Shown here in pieces: positions 1-6,475 of a DNA stretch of 8,066 nt; the first letter of the stretch is position 1, and each line of letters begins with the position of its first letter. The stretch covers positions 1 to 8,066 of the forward strand of contig CAYOVA010000037.1 of assembly GCA_964407325.1 (NCBI GenBank), written 5' to 3'. The notes beneath the pieces were generated by a model. It searched no databases. It was not told where the DNA came from and saw only the letters and a list, made by a program, of their open reading frames with translations. The translations under genes and the position numbers were made by a program. Source of the stretch: JAOAFZ01 sp964407325. Lineage in GTDB: Bacteria > Patescibacteriota > Microgenomatia > UBA1406 > GWC2-37-13.

Positions 1-224
1 TTTTTGGGGGCAGCATAGCTAGAATTATCCCTGGCAAGTAACTGTTTTGAAATTACGATTACAGAAATCGCAAGAACAAGCAGCAATACAAAAAAAACAA
101 TATTCCGTGCTGAATAGGGATTTACTGTTTTTGGGGGTGAATGGTGTGCTTTTTTTGCTGAAGTATGTTTTTTTGCTTTAATTGATGAAGTTTTTTTGGT
201 TTTGTGTGATTTTTTGGTTGCCAT
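1..224 (-). CDS. Lys-rich single-pass membrane protein, N-terminal part (runs off the window)
   Basis: An open frame reads leftward from the ATG at 224 to the window edge, giving 74 residues without a stop. The first ~34 residues are very basic and low in complexity, with many KK pairs mixed with Ser, Thr and His (start MATKKSHKTKKTSS). Residues about 42-60 form one hydrophobic helix (start NIVFFVLLLVLAISV), followed by a polar stretch. The expected topology is a positively charged cytoplasmic tail, one helix, and the rest of the protein outside. Such an N-terminus occurs in many bitopic envelope proteins (LytR-CpsA-Psr enzymes, penicillin-binding proteins, sortases), and the visible part does not choose between them. 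The start is supported by a well-spaced promoter that places transcription initiation at the ATG. The gene is divergent from the transporter at 299 with only 74 nt between the two starts. Function unknown. Confidence 0.72.
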   Translation of the reverse strand, partial: MATKKSHKTKKTSSIKAKKHTSAKKAHHSPPKTVNPYSARNIVFFVLLLVLAISVIVISKQLLARDNSSYAAPK

Positions 225-259
225 TATATCATTCTGTACTAAAAACAATCATCTGTCAA
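225..259 (-). promoter_or_regulatory. Promoter of the leftward gene, predicted leaderless
   Basis: Read on the minus strand, a perfect -35 TTGACA (254-259) is followed by a 17-nt spacer and CAGAAT (231-236, four of six matches to TATAAT). Six nucleotides then separate it from the ATG at 224. Transcription should start at or next to the start codon. No purine-rich Shine-Dalgarno precedes the ATG. A TATAAT string overlaps the start codon itself but lies too far from the -35 (25 nt) and would start transcription inside the gene. Confidence 0.6.
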
Positions 260-286
260 TATATAAATAGGAGTTTGTGTCTAGTG

Positions 287-298
287 TATACTACATAA
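287..298 (+). promoter_or_regulatory. -10 element of the MFS gene, predicted leaderless
   Basis: TATACT (287-292), directly preceded by TG, ends 6 nt before the ATG at 299, so transcription would start at the start codon. No convincing -35 is seen at 16-18 nt upstream; the region is only AT-rich. There is no Shine-Dalgarno at a usable distance. The AGGAG at 269-273 lies about 25 nt upstream of the ATG, too far to act. Confidence 0.5.
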
Positions 299-1498
299 AT
301 GCGCCTTCTCAACAAACTATTCCCCCACTACCGCATTTCTAATATTGGTTTGTATTATGTGCTTTCTTTTTTAAGCGAGTTCTACTTTATTACCGGTAAC
401 TGGATTTTCTTTTGGATTCGCTACATGACTTATGGCGAGTTGGGTTTTCTTGATATGGTGGCTTTTAGTTTTGGGTTTCTTATGGAGGTTCCGGCCGGAG
501 CAATTGCCGATCGAATCGGAAGAAAGCGCTCAATTGCACTTGCCTTTTTGTGTACAAGTACAGGCTTTCTCACAATGGGTACTTCTACAGGCCAACCTCA
601 GCTTATCGCTGGTTTTTTCCTTGCACAAATCGGCTGGGCGTTTTACTCCGGAGCTGCGGAAGCCTTGGCATACGATTCTTTAAAAGAAGAAGGGAAAGAA
701 GCGCATTTTGAGGATGTTATAACAACAAACCATATGGTGGGGCGTATAGCGACGTTAATAGGTGCAATAGGAGGTGGCTTGTTGTATACGGTCCATTTTC
801 GACTTCCACACCTGTTGACGGGTATTGCGTTTGCTGTTGCGTTTTTTGTTGCACAGTTTGTTCGTGAACCAAAGATCGATTCTGAGCACTTTAGTATTAA
901 AGAATATATGAAGCATATAAAAGAAGGATTTCGACAGCTTTTGTTGCCTTCTATTAAACCGTTTATCCCACTTATACTGGTAACAAATGGTGTGGCCTTT
1001 TTATACGGAGCGGGAATCATTCAACCCGCAATCGCTCAAAAATTCGGGTTTGATGCACCTGCCTTTTCGTTTTTCTCAGCAATTTCGCTGGCAATCGGAG
1101 CGTTTTGTATGCGTGCTGTTCCTTGGTTACGCACTCATCTAACAGATACCCAAGGTATGTACATGATTGCATTGGTTTTAGCAGTGGGTTTTGCTGGAGT
1201 AGCGCTTCCATACGGTATGGTGGTAGGTGCAGGGGTTATGCTCGTTATTAGCCTAATCCGTTCACTCACCTTTCCCTGGACGTCAATTGTCGTAAATCGT
1301 GAGTTGGAGTCAAAATATCGTGCTACCACCCTTTCTGCAATCGAAATGATAAAAAAACTGCCCTATATTACAACTGCAGCTATTACTGGTTCACTTATAG
1401 ATGCCAATCTATTGCCGCAGCTATCGCTGGTGATAAGCGGATGTATTGTTGCAGTAGTGGTGCTGCATATGGTACTTAGTAAACCTAAAAGGTTATAA
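299..1498 (+). CDS. MFS-type membrane transporter
   Basis: A 399-residue, strongly hydrophobic protein of the length usual for the Major Facilitator Superfamily (about 400 residues, 12 helices in two halves). The best diagnostic is motif A in the loop after the second helix: GAIADRIGRKRS at residues ~67-78, with the conserved D71-R72, G74 and R75-K76. It is preceded by the common 'MEVPAG' context. A longer cytoplasmic loop rich in Lys and Glu lies near residues 190-215, where the two six-helix halves join. The EVPAGAIADR type of motif is common in drug/proton antiporters and in many uncharacterised MFS proteins; the sequence does not reveal the substrate, so efflux is only a guess. The start is fixed by the -10 element just upstream. 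The next gene follows 51 nt after the stop but has its own promoter, so this is probably a single-gene unit. Confidence 0.85.
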   Translation: MRLLNKLFPHYRISNIGLYYVLSFLSEFYFITGNWIFFWIRYMTYGELGFLDMVAFSFGFLMEVPAGAIADRIGRKRSIALAFLCTSTGFLTMGTSTGQPQLIAGFFLAQIGWAFYSGAAEALAYDSLKEEGKEAHFEDVITTNHMVGRIATLIGAIGGGLLYTVHFRLPHLLTGIAFAVAFFVAQFVREPKIDSEHFSIKEYMKHIKEGFRQLLLPSIKPFIPLILVTNGVAFLYGAGIIQPAIAQKFGFDAPAFSFFSAISLAIGAFCMRAVPWLRTHLTDTQGMYMIALVLAVGFAGVALPYGMVVGAGVMLVISLIRSLTFPWTSIVVNRELESKYRATTLSAIEMIKKLPYITTAAITGSLIDANLLPQLSLVISGCIVAVVVLHMVLSKPKRL

Positions 1499-1513
1499 AA
1501 CGTACATTTCCAT

Positions 1514-1541
1514 TTGACGAATTACAATGTTTATGTAATAG
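1514..1541 (+). promoter_or_regulatory. Promoter of the surface-protein gene, predicted leaderless
   Basis: TTGACG (1514-1519) as -35, 16-nt spacer, and TAATAG (1536-1541) as a weak -10 preceded by TG. Eight nucleotides then lead to the ATG at 1550. The open frame could be extended upstream to a TTG at 1514, but that TTG is the -35 hexamer itself, and the extra residues would spoil the signal peptide, so ATG 1550 is taken as the start. No Shine-Dalgarno is visible. Confidence 0.5.
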
Positions 1542-1549
1542 TTATACAT

Positions 1550-3397
1550 ATGCGCACACTTACTGGTGTATTATTAACCTTCGTTACTATTTTTTCCTTT
1601 CATTTCGTCGTTTCAGCCCAGGAACCCGATTTCTCAACTCTTCGTGTTATCCCAGTCTATATACAATCTTCTTATGCGCCGTGTGAAGACTCCAATATCC
1701 ATTGCGCCGAATATCCAGCTGATTTACCTTTACCAGATAGTGCTAATCCTGATTATAGCCTGAGGGTTGCTGCTATTATTCCAGAAGCAGTAGACCGAGA
1801 TGTGTACATCGTAGGATGTGCAGACGTCGAAAGCGGCCGTGTATGTACGAGTGGTAATCAAGCAACTGATACAATGCTAAGAAGCTGGGGATATCAAATG
1901 CCTTCCGCTGCCGGTCGTGCAATACAATACACCTATACACCCGGCCCCTCAAGCTGGAACTCCGGAGCTCGTAGTAGCATGGTTCGCACCGATGAAACAG
2001 GCAGTTTCTGGATAAATGTCCGCAGCTTTACCAGAATTTCGACAAACCATATGTTCTTTGCGGTTTTCCAGGGCGATCCTGTAATAAGCGTCGCTCCTTC
2101 ACCATCCGGACCAACACCTACCATCAATATCAAAAATCCGGCACAAAATCAGCAGCATATGCTTCCCCCACCCAGTCCAACGCCAACGCCAATTCCTCCA
2201 CCACAGCCACCTCCCGCAGCTGAAAGTGGTACTGGAGTTTCTGGTACTGTTTTGCCACCTCAGCCATCTGGACAGCACGATCCAAAAGGTCGCGTTTTCG
2301 ATGCAAGTACCCTTGAGCCGCTCGCTAATGTTCTTGTTACATTGAAAAACCAGGATGGTTCGCTTGCTAAAACGACTCGTTTCTCCAATCCCCAGAAAAC
2401 AATGTCCAATGGTGAATTCTACTTTTTTGTTCCAGCAGGTAAATACGTTCTTGAAGTAAGTGAATTACCCCAAGGGTATTCATGGCCGTTAACCGATGAC
2501 CAGACTTCTGCATTGCTCAAAAATCAGGCAATTGCGGAAAAGAATATGTATTACTGCACAAAGGAAGTAGGAGATACTCCAGGCGGTGTGGAACTGTACG
2601 AAAAACAGCACATAATCAATGTTGAAAAAACAATTGTACATTGTGATATTCCGGTATATTCCCAAAGCAGTGCCCGCAAAAATCAAGAGTTAAAGATAGT
2701 TACTGTAGGGTATACCACTATGGGTACTCAACACCAATACAGTGGTCGTGTTACTCATCCGTTTGCCAAGGTAGTCTTGGCGGATAAAGAAGGAAACTAT
2801 GTTGCTGAAACGCAAGCGGATAATCTTGGTTTCTGGTATGCAACGGTTGAAGATTCAAAATATCCAGTTTACAACTCAAAACTTTCCGAGCTTCAGCTTA
2901 TGGCTTCCCGCTATTCGACTACAGGAAAGCCAGCCAAACCCCAGTCATTAAACAAAATATTCGAGCCGATTGTGCGATCGGTATCCGGAGTGGCTACCGA
3001 CAGTTTGGGTACTGTTGTTCCGAATGCCACAGTTCGGGTTAGATTGCTGGATGGAGAGGATGAAGCCGGAGTTGTAGTCGCTCGTGCAGACGAAAACGGC
3101 CGCTATTCGATTCCCGGCGATAAAGTCCCTCATTTCGAGTATGAAATCGAGTACGCAGATACTGCGGGGAAAACAGTTACCATGAAGACAAGTGATCTAG
3201 TGTTATCGGGACGAACATCACAATCTTCGTCTGATACTATGGATGCAACAGGAGACAATGGTTCTCCCGTTACTGCAACCCAGGAAGAAGAAGTAGGATC
3301 AAGTGCCATAGTGATTGTAGTTGTAGGAATTCTTATATCACTCATTGCCGCAGCGGTAGTCGGATACTATCTCTACTCACAATCAAAGAAAAATTAA
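1550..3397 (+). CDS. Secreted, C-terminally membrane-anchored surface protein with Pro-rich linker and three beta-sandwich-like segments
   Basis: The protein has 615 residues. Residues 1-23 are a signal peptide (MRTLTG, hydrophobic core, cleavage expected after VSA and before QEPDF). An unrecognised region with several cysteines follows to about residue 185. Residues ~203-225 form a Pro/Thr linker of the PTPTPIPPP type. Three segments resemble carboxypeptidase-regulatory-like or Ig-like repeats: ~245-308 (pattern KGRVFD..T.EPLANV.V, then NGEFYFFVPAGKYVLEV), ~397-433 (GRVTHPFAKVVL...D..GFWYATV) and ~477-537 (VSGVATDSLGTVVPNATV..., then DENGRYSIPG). In known families this fold forms stalks or adhesive modules; the exact role here is inferred. 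A Ser/Thr/Glu-rich stretch then leads to a transmembrane helix at ~584-609 and a short basic tail (SQSKKN). This leaves almost the whole chain outside the cell. There is no LPXTG motif. Low-confidence alternatives are an adhesin or a scaffold for envelope machinery. Confidence 0.75.
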   Translation: MRTLTGVLLTFVTIFSFHFVVSAQEPDFSTLRVIPVYIQSSYAPCEDSNIHCAEYPADLPLPDSANPDYSLRVAAIIPEAVDRDVYIVGCADVESGRVCTSGNQATDTMLRSWGYQMPSAAGRAIQYTYTPGPSSWNSGARSSMVRTDETGSFWINVRSFTRISTNHMFFAVFQGDPVISVAPSPSGPTPTINIKNPAQNQQHMLPPPSPTPTPIPPPQPPPAAESGTGVSGTVLPPQPSGQHDPKGRVFDASTLEPLANVLVTLKNQDGSLAKTTRFSNPQKTMSNGEFYFFVPAGKYVLEVSELPQGYSWPLTDDQTSALLKNQAIAEKNMYYCTKEVGDTPGGVELYEKQHIINVEKTIVHCDIPVYSQSSARKNQELKIVTVGYTTMGTQHQYSGRVTHPFAKVVLADKEGNYVAETQADNLGFWYATVEDSKYPVYNSKLSELQLMASRYSTTGKPAKPQSLNKIFEPIVRSVSGVATDSLGTVVPNATVRVRLLDGEDEAGVVVARADENGRYSIPGDKVPHFEYEIEYADTAGKTVTMKTSDLVLSGRTSQSSSDTMDATGDNGSPVTATQEEEVGSSAIVIVVVGILISLIAAAVVGYYLYSQSKKN

Positions 3398-3625
3398 TAG
3401 CTGGTATAATCCTTCTTGTCTGATAGNNNNNNNNNNNNNNNNNNNNNNNNNNNNNNNNNNNNNNNNNNNNNNNNNNNNNNNNNNNNNNNNNNNNNNNNNN
3501 NNNNNNNNNNNNNNNNNNNNNNNNNNAGAACCCGCACATTTGAGGGACATAAAAGAGATTGTAGGATGCCTATCATACTATTGGCGGGGTAGGCTTTAGC
3601 TTACCTCGCCACCAGGAGATTTGCT
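3398..3625. other. Intergenic region with a 100-N scaffold gap (3427-3526)
   Basis: Only about 128 real bases are present, flanking an N run of conventional length, so the missing DNA could be much longer than 100 nt. On the plus strand, TGGTATAAT (3402-3410) is a good extended -10 pointing into the gap. On the minus strand, TACAAT (3558-3563) lies 7 nt before an ATG at 3550 whose frame runs into the gap, matching the leaderless starts of neighbouring genes. On the left flank a minus frame ends LSDKKDYTSY followed by TAA at 3394-3396. A leftward gene may therefore be mostly hidden in the gap, but neither its frame nor its product can be read. Confidence 0.5.
3583..3610 (-). terminator. Inverted repeat downstream of the LytR_C gene
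   Basis: GGCGGGGTA (3583-3591) pairs with TACCTCGCC (3602-3610) around a 10-nt loop. The one non-Watson-Crick position is a G-U pair in plus-strand RNA but a C-A mismatch in minus-strand RNA. It lies 15 nt past the stop codon of the minus-strand gene. No clear U-tract follows in either direction, so intrinsic termination is plausible but not proven. Confidence 0.4.
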
Positions 3626-4225
3626 TTATTGTTCTTCAGCTTTTGTGGGAGTAGGTGTTGCATCTTCTTCGTCTTCTGTATCGGCTTCATCAGATGCTTC
3701 TTCGTCTTCTGAGTCTTCAACTCCCCCAATGATTACGACGACATTGTTTTCGTCATCTTCGTCCAGTTCTTCGTTGTCACCGACTGTATATGTTTTTGAG
3801 AGTTCTTTTGCCAGTGCTTTCAAAAATGCTTCATCAACATCAGCTTTTGCCTGAATGATCGTTTCGGTGTAGTCAGAATTATCCGCATTACCCGTTCCTG
3901 ATACGGTAAAGCCTGCATCTTCTAGTGCCTTCTGAAGTCTGCCAGCTTCTCCTGCTACGCCACTTCCATTCAAAACCTGAACTTCAAATGCCGTTAGGTC
4001 AGCTTCTTCTTCCGTTGGGGTAGGAGCTTCTGTGGGAGATTCGGTTGGGGTTAGGTCGCTATCAGCTGTACCGCTTGTGCTTCTTCCAAAAAAGAACCAG
4101 GCACCGGCGCCAATTGCAGCAACAATGAGGATAATAAGAATCCAAATCCAGAGTTTGTTTCCTCCACTGTTTGGTGGTTCAACAATAATCCGTTCGCGGC
4201 GGGAGCGTAGTTCTTCTGTTTCCAT
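3626..4225 (-). CDS. Membrane-anchored LytR_C-domain protein with acidic tail
   Basis: The protein has 199 residues. A charged cytoplasmic N-terminus (METEELRSRRER) precedes one transmembrane helix at ~25-47 (start LWIWILIILIVAAIGAG). A Thr/Pro/Glu linker at ~54-75 (TPTESPTEAPTPTEEE) follows, then a globular domain at ~79-168. The domain carries the hallmark of the LytR C-terminal (LytR_C) family, EVQVLNGSGVAGEAGRL, at residues 81-97, and closes with a hydrophobic strand VVVIIGG (162-168). The last ~31 residues are almost entirely Asp, Glu, Ser and Thr, ending PTPTKAEEQ. LytR_C domains are found at the end of LytR-CpsA-Psr cell-wall ligases and also alone. Here the catalytic LCP domain is absent, so a binding or structural role at the cell wall is likelier than catalysis. 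The next gene upstream on the same strand encodes a peptidoglycan-hydrolase-like protein, but a separate promoter stands before this ATG. Confidence 0.8.
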   Translation of the reverse strand: METEELRSRRERIIVEPPNSGGNKLWIWILIILIVAAIGAGAWFFFGRSTSGTADSDLTPTESPTEAPTPTEEEADLTAFEVQVLNGSGVAGEAGRLQKALEDAGFTVSGTGNADNSDYTETIIQAKADVDEAFLKALAKELSKTYTVGDNEELDEDDENNVVVIIGGVEDSEDEEASDEADTEDEEDATPTPTKAEEQ

Positions 4226-4232
4226 AAGAATT

Positions 4233-4260
4233 ATTATACACCCCCATGTTGGGAGGGCAA
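4233..4260 (-). promoter_or_regulatory. Promoter of the LytR_C gene, predicted leaderless
   Basis: On the minus strand, TTGCCC (4255-4260) as -35, a 16-nt spacer, and a perfect TATAAT (4233-4238) preceded by TG. Seven nucleotides (AATTCTT) separate the -10 from the ATG at 4225, which is where transcription should begin. No Shine-Dalgarno is present. This is the clearest leaderless start in the window. Confidence 0.72.
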
Positions 4261-4314
4261 GAGCTAAACGAAGAGAAATGCATATGAAGAATAGTAGAAA
4301 ATGCGAGTACCGGC

Positions 4315-5745
4315 TTACATCAATATTCCAGCCGCTTCGCGCTGGTCATTGTATTGCTCTTGCCGGCGGCGATTTTCTTCCATTTCCCAAACTGAAAGTA
4401 CTCTATATGCCACATACTGGTTCTCTTCTCCTCCGGTACCCAGTTCTTGTGCTAATCCATGGGAAGCCAGTTTATTCATTAATTCGTGCTCCGCTGTCCC
4501 GCCCTGGACGATACAACCACGGTCTTTCGGAGCATTCCAGGCAGACCATGACAATCCTCTGCTTTCGTATATCAAACGGGCAGCGTAAATATTTTGCACT
4601 ACATTCATTAAGTCGTCTACTCCGGTAAATCCATGGGCTTCGAGTACTTTATAGTTCCATCCCCAATTTACCTGTGAGACACCGTAATCGTATCCGTATT
4701 TTTCGCTCTTCTGATGACTACGTTTATTCTTTACTATACCGTCATCGTGTCCTGTTTCCGCTGCCATAATCGTTACTATTTCGTTTCGTGCCTGGTCATC
4801 TCCAAACATATATACTACTGCTCCTGCAACGGCTCGATCAAGTCGTATAACATTTGGGACATCACATCCTTCATTTTTAGTTGCAGAAATATCCCAGTAC
4901 ACAAAGCCGTCCCCATTCGGATCCGGTACCAGCTCAGCTGCCTGTGCTTCAGTAGGAAGAGTATGTATCCCGTTCGGGTTCCAATCCATAAATCCACCTG
5001 GAGGTGTTGTGTCAGGGTAGGTATATGAGTTGGCAAAGGGTTCATTTGTAAGTTGATCGGTAGCCGGAAGCATAGTGGTATGAACTTCCTTAGCATCATT
5101 CGGTTGTAAGGCTTGTGCCGTTTGGGCAGCTACTTGTTGCGCTCTTATTTTTGCCAAATCAGTTTTGTCGATAGCAGTTTCCAAGGGAAATTCCCGTATT
5201 GCAACTTGCTCTGCATAGACTGTTGGAGGGGAAAGGAAGGCAACGCTACTTTCGTTTGCGGTCGGATTTACTATTTGTTCCCGAATACAAATTGTTACCG
5301 TCTCCCCTTCTCCCGTTTTAATTTCAATGGCTCCAAATGGACCGGAGTTTTCTTGAAGGATAACGTTTGCAGGTGCTTTAGCCTCTGGGGCATTTTCACT
5401 GTGGGAACTAGAATGTGTTTCGTTTTGGAGAGGTTCTTCTGCAGGGGCAAAAGGATCTACGCCATAATGTATATCTTCACTATCACTATAGGCAACTACA
5501 GGAGTTTGGGTATCCCAATCAAAATGTTCATATACTGGTGCATCAGCGGTAGGACGAATAAAAACAGCTCGTCCATTGAAGTCTTCTCCTGGTTGCAGTC
5601 CACAGTCAGTCCACATGGACGGATCGGGTAAGCCTTGAATTGGTTCTGCACGAATTTGGCGTGGAGCACCAATCCATGAAGCAAGGAGTGCGCCTCCCAG
5701 CGCAAGAGACAACAATGGTCTATAGAATTTTCCCTTTTCTGACAT
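4315..5745 (-). CDS. Secreted lysozyme/lytic-transglycosylase-like protein with a long uncharacterised N-terminal region
   Basis: The protein has 476 residues counted from ATG 5745. Residues 1-33 are a signal peptide (MSEKGKFYRPLLSLALGG..., cleavage expected after IRA). Residues ~35-290 have no family I recognise: an acidic, partly low-complexity stretch near 90-125 and an Ala/Gln-rich helical part near 195-215. The C-terminal ~150 residues resemble SLT/lysozyme-like domains. The candidate catalytic Glu is in IMAAETGHDDG (E330). A GVSQVNWGWN motif (355-364) stands where such enzymes carry G-L-x-Q-I-N. NIYAARLIYESRGLSWSAWNA (385-405) matches the closing helix and the W-x-x-W segment. The expected activity is cleavage of the glycan strands of peptidoglycan outside the membrane. 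An alternative in-frame GTG at 5760 is rejected because it overlaps the promoter's -10. Four cysteines in the mature part could form disulfides. The protein ends in a charged helix rich in Glu, Arg and Gln. Confidence 0.72.
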   Translation of the reverse strand: MSEKGKFYRPLLSLALGGALLASWIGAPRQIRAEPIQGLPDPSMWTDCGLQPGEDFNGRAVFIRPTADAPVYEHFDWDTQTPVVAYSDSEDIHYGVDPFAPAEEPLQNETHSSSHSENAPEAKAPANVILQENSGPFGAIEIKTGEGETVTICIREQIVNPTANESSVAFLSPPTVYAEQVAIREFPLETAIDKTDLAKIRAQQVAAQTAQALQPNDAKEVHTTMLPATDQLTNEPFANSYTYPDTTPPGGFMDWNPNGIHTLPTEAQAAELVPDPNGDGFVYWDISATKNEGCDVPNVIRLDRAVAGAVVYMFGDDQARNEIVTIMAAETGHDDGIVKNKRSHQKSEKYGYDYGVSQVNWGWNYKVLEAHGFTGVDDLMNVVQNIYAARLIYESRGLSWSAWNAPKDRGCIVQGGTAEHELMNKLASHGLAQELGTGGEENQYVAYRVLSVWEMEENRRRQEQYNDQREAAGILM

Positions 5746-5751
5746 CTCCAG

Positions 5752-5780
5752 ATAATACACATCACATATGTATTTTGCAA
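5752..5780 (-). promoter_or_regulatory. Promoter of the lysozyme-like gene, predicted leaderless
   Basis: On the minus strand, TTGCAA (5775-5780), a 17-nt spacer, and TATTAT (5752-5757) preceded by TG. Six nucleotides (CTGGAG) then lead to the ATG at 5745. The GGAG touches the ATG directly, with no spacer, so it cannot serve as a normal Shine-Dalgarno. Confidence 0.68.
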
Positions 5781-5818
5781 GAGAAATGTATAAAAAGCAG
5801 TTTAGTATGTGAGATGGT

Positions 5819-5842
5819 GAGGGATGGCCGGAGCCATCCCTC
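5819..5842 (-). terminator. Perfect 10-bp hairpin between the protease-like and lysozyme-like genes
   Basis: GAGGGATGGC (5819-5828) pairs perfectly with GCCATCCCTC (5833-5842) around a 4-nt loop. It lies 34 nt past the stop of the minus-strand CPBP-like gene and upstream of the next gene's promoter, which is the right place for a terminator. No immediate U-tract follows the hairpin in minus-strand RNA; a run of T occurs only about 20 nt later. Confidence 0.55.
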
Positions 5843-5876
5843 GTGGATATGTTGAGAGCGTTCCCGCTGGTGGAGG

Positions 5877-6475
5877 CTACTTCTCCGAGGGCACGTATAC
5901 CTTCTTGAGAAGGAATCGGTCGAGGAGGTATAGTACCGTGTCATAGCTACTGTGTACCACCATTGCCCACCACAGTCCCAGTGAGTAATTCATAGCTCCT
6001 ACCAAAAAATTGAGTCCTCCTGTTAGTAATATAGTACCCAGCATCGGAACGTCTGGGTTCATTTTGATATGGCGTATGCCGAAATAGATCGACACACCGA
6101 ACAAGGCGATTGCAGCTGCCCATACGTTCTCTTTTGGAACATAGGGAAACAGCTCAGTCCACAGTATAAACACAGGTTGCAATGTGGTGCTTAGCCGCTT
6201 ACCGGTAAAGCGATCGAAAACCGTGAGTATGGTCGAAAGCACGTAGATGTACAACCAGTTGTACACTGGCTCTTCCCGTGGCCCAGCGAACAGGCCTGCC
6301 AAGAAGCTGTATTGTGTTGGCTTGCCGGGTGCGAAGGAAGGTCTGAACCGTTCAAGTAAAAAGGATGCAACTGTAAACCCTCCTATCCCAAAAATGTATA
6401 GATTCAGCAGAAACCTTGTGCTCGAGTTGAAGGTGGGGCTGATATACCACGTGTGGAACGTGTCGAAGGATGGAT
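5877..6475 (-). CDS. CPBP-family (CAAX protease-like) membrane protein, C-terminal part, broken by the scaffold gap
   Basis: The fragment holds 199 residues' worth of sequence ending in TAG; the start is lost in the N run. It is hydrophobic with several membrane helices. Numbered from the gap, three motifs of CPBP intramembrane metalloproteases appear in order. The glutamate pair is E67-E68 in GPREEPVYNW. FxxxH is F131-H135 in FGIRH. HxxxD is H174-D178 in HSSYD, in the last helix. In the family these residues hold the metal and the catalytic water in the membrane. The first motif is usually EExxxR; here the Arg position is Asn. This may lower activity or shift specificity. Known CPBP members include prenyl-protein proteases and bacteriocin-immunity proteins; the substrate here is unknown. 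The same frame continues on the far side of the gap (6576-6722), but there it is antisense to another gene and is not part of this protein. Confidence 0.65.

Noticed and set aside
1514..1549. Upstream TTG start for the surface protein, adding 12 residues
   Set aside because: The TTG is the first three bases of the likely -35 hexamer; ATG 1550 begins a clean signal peptide and lies 8 nt past a -10-like hexamer.
3540..3600. Possible minus-strand tRNA end near the first gap (GCGGGTTC resembles a T-arm)
   Set aside because: No D-arm with the GG of the D-loop and no anticodon arm can be folded upstream of it.
3621..3854. Plus-strand open frame rich in serine
   Set aside because: It is the antisense shadow of the acidic Asp/Glu/Ser tail of the LytR_C protein; no promoter or ribosome site.
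4032..5631. Plus-strand open frames of 95-198 codons over the LytR_C and lysozyme-like genes
   Set aside because: They are antisense to well-supported genes, with no recognisable domains or starts.
5746..5760. Upstream GTG start for the lysozyme-like protein
   Set aside because: It overlaps the -10 hexamer, so the codon would not be in the transcript; ATG 5745 fits the promoter spacing and a normal signal peptide.
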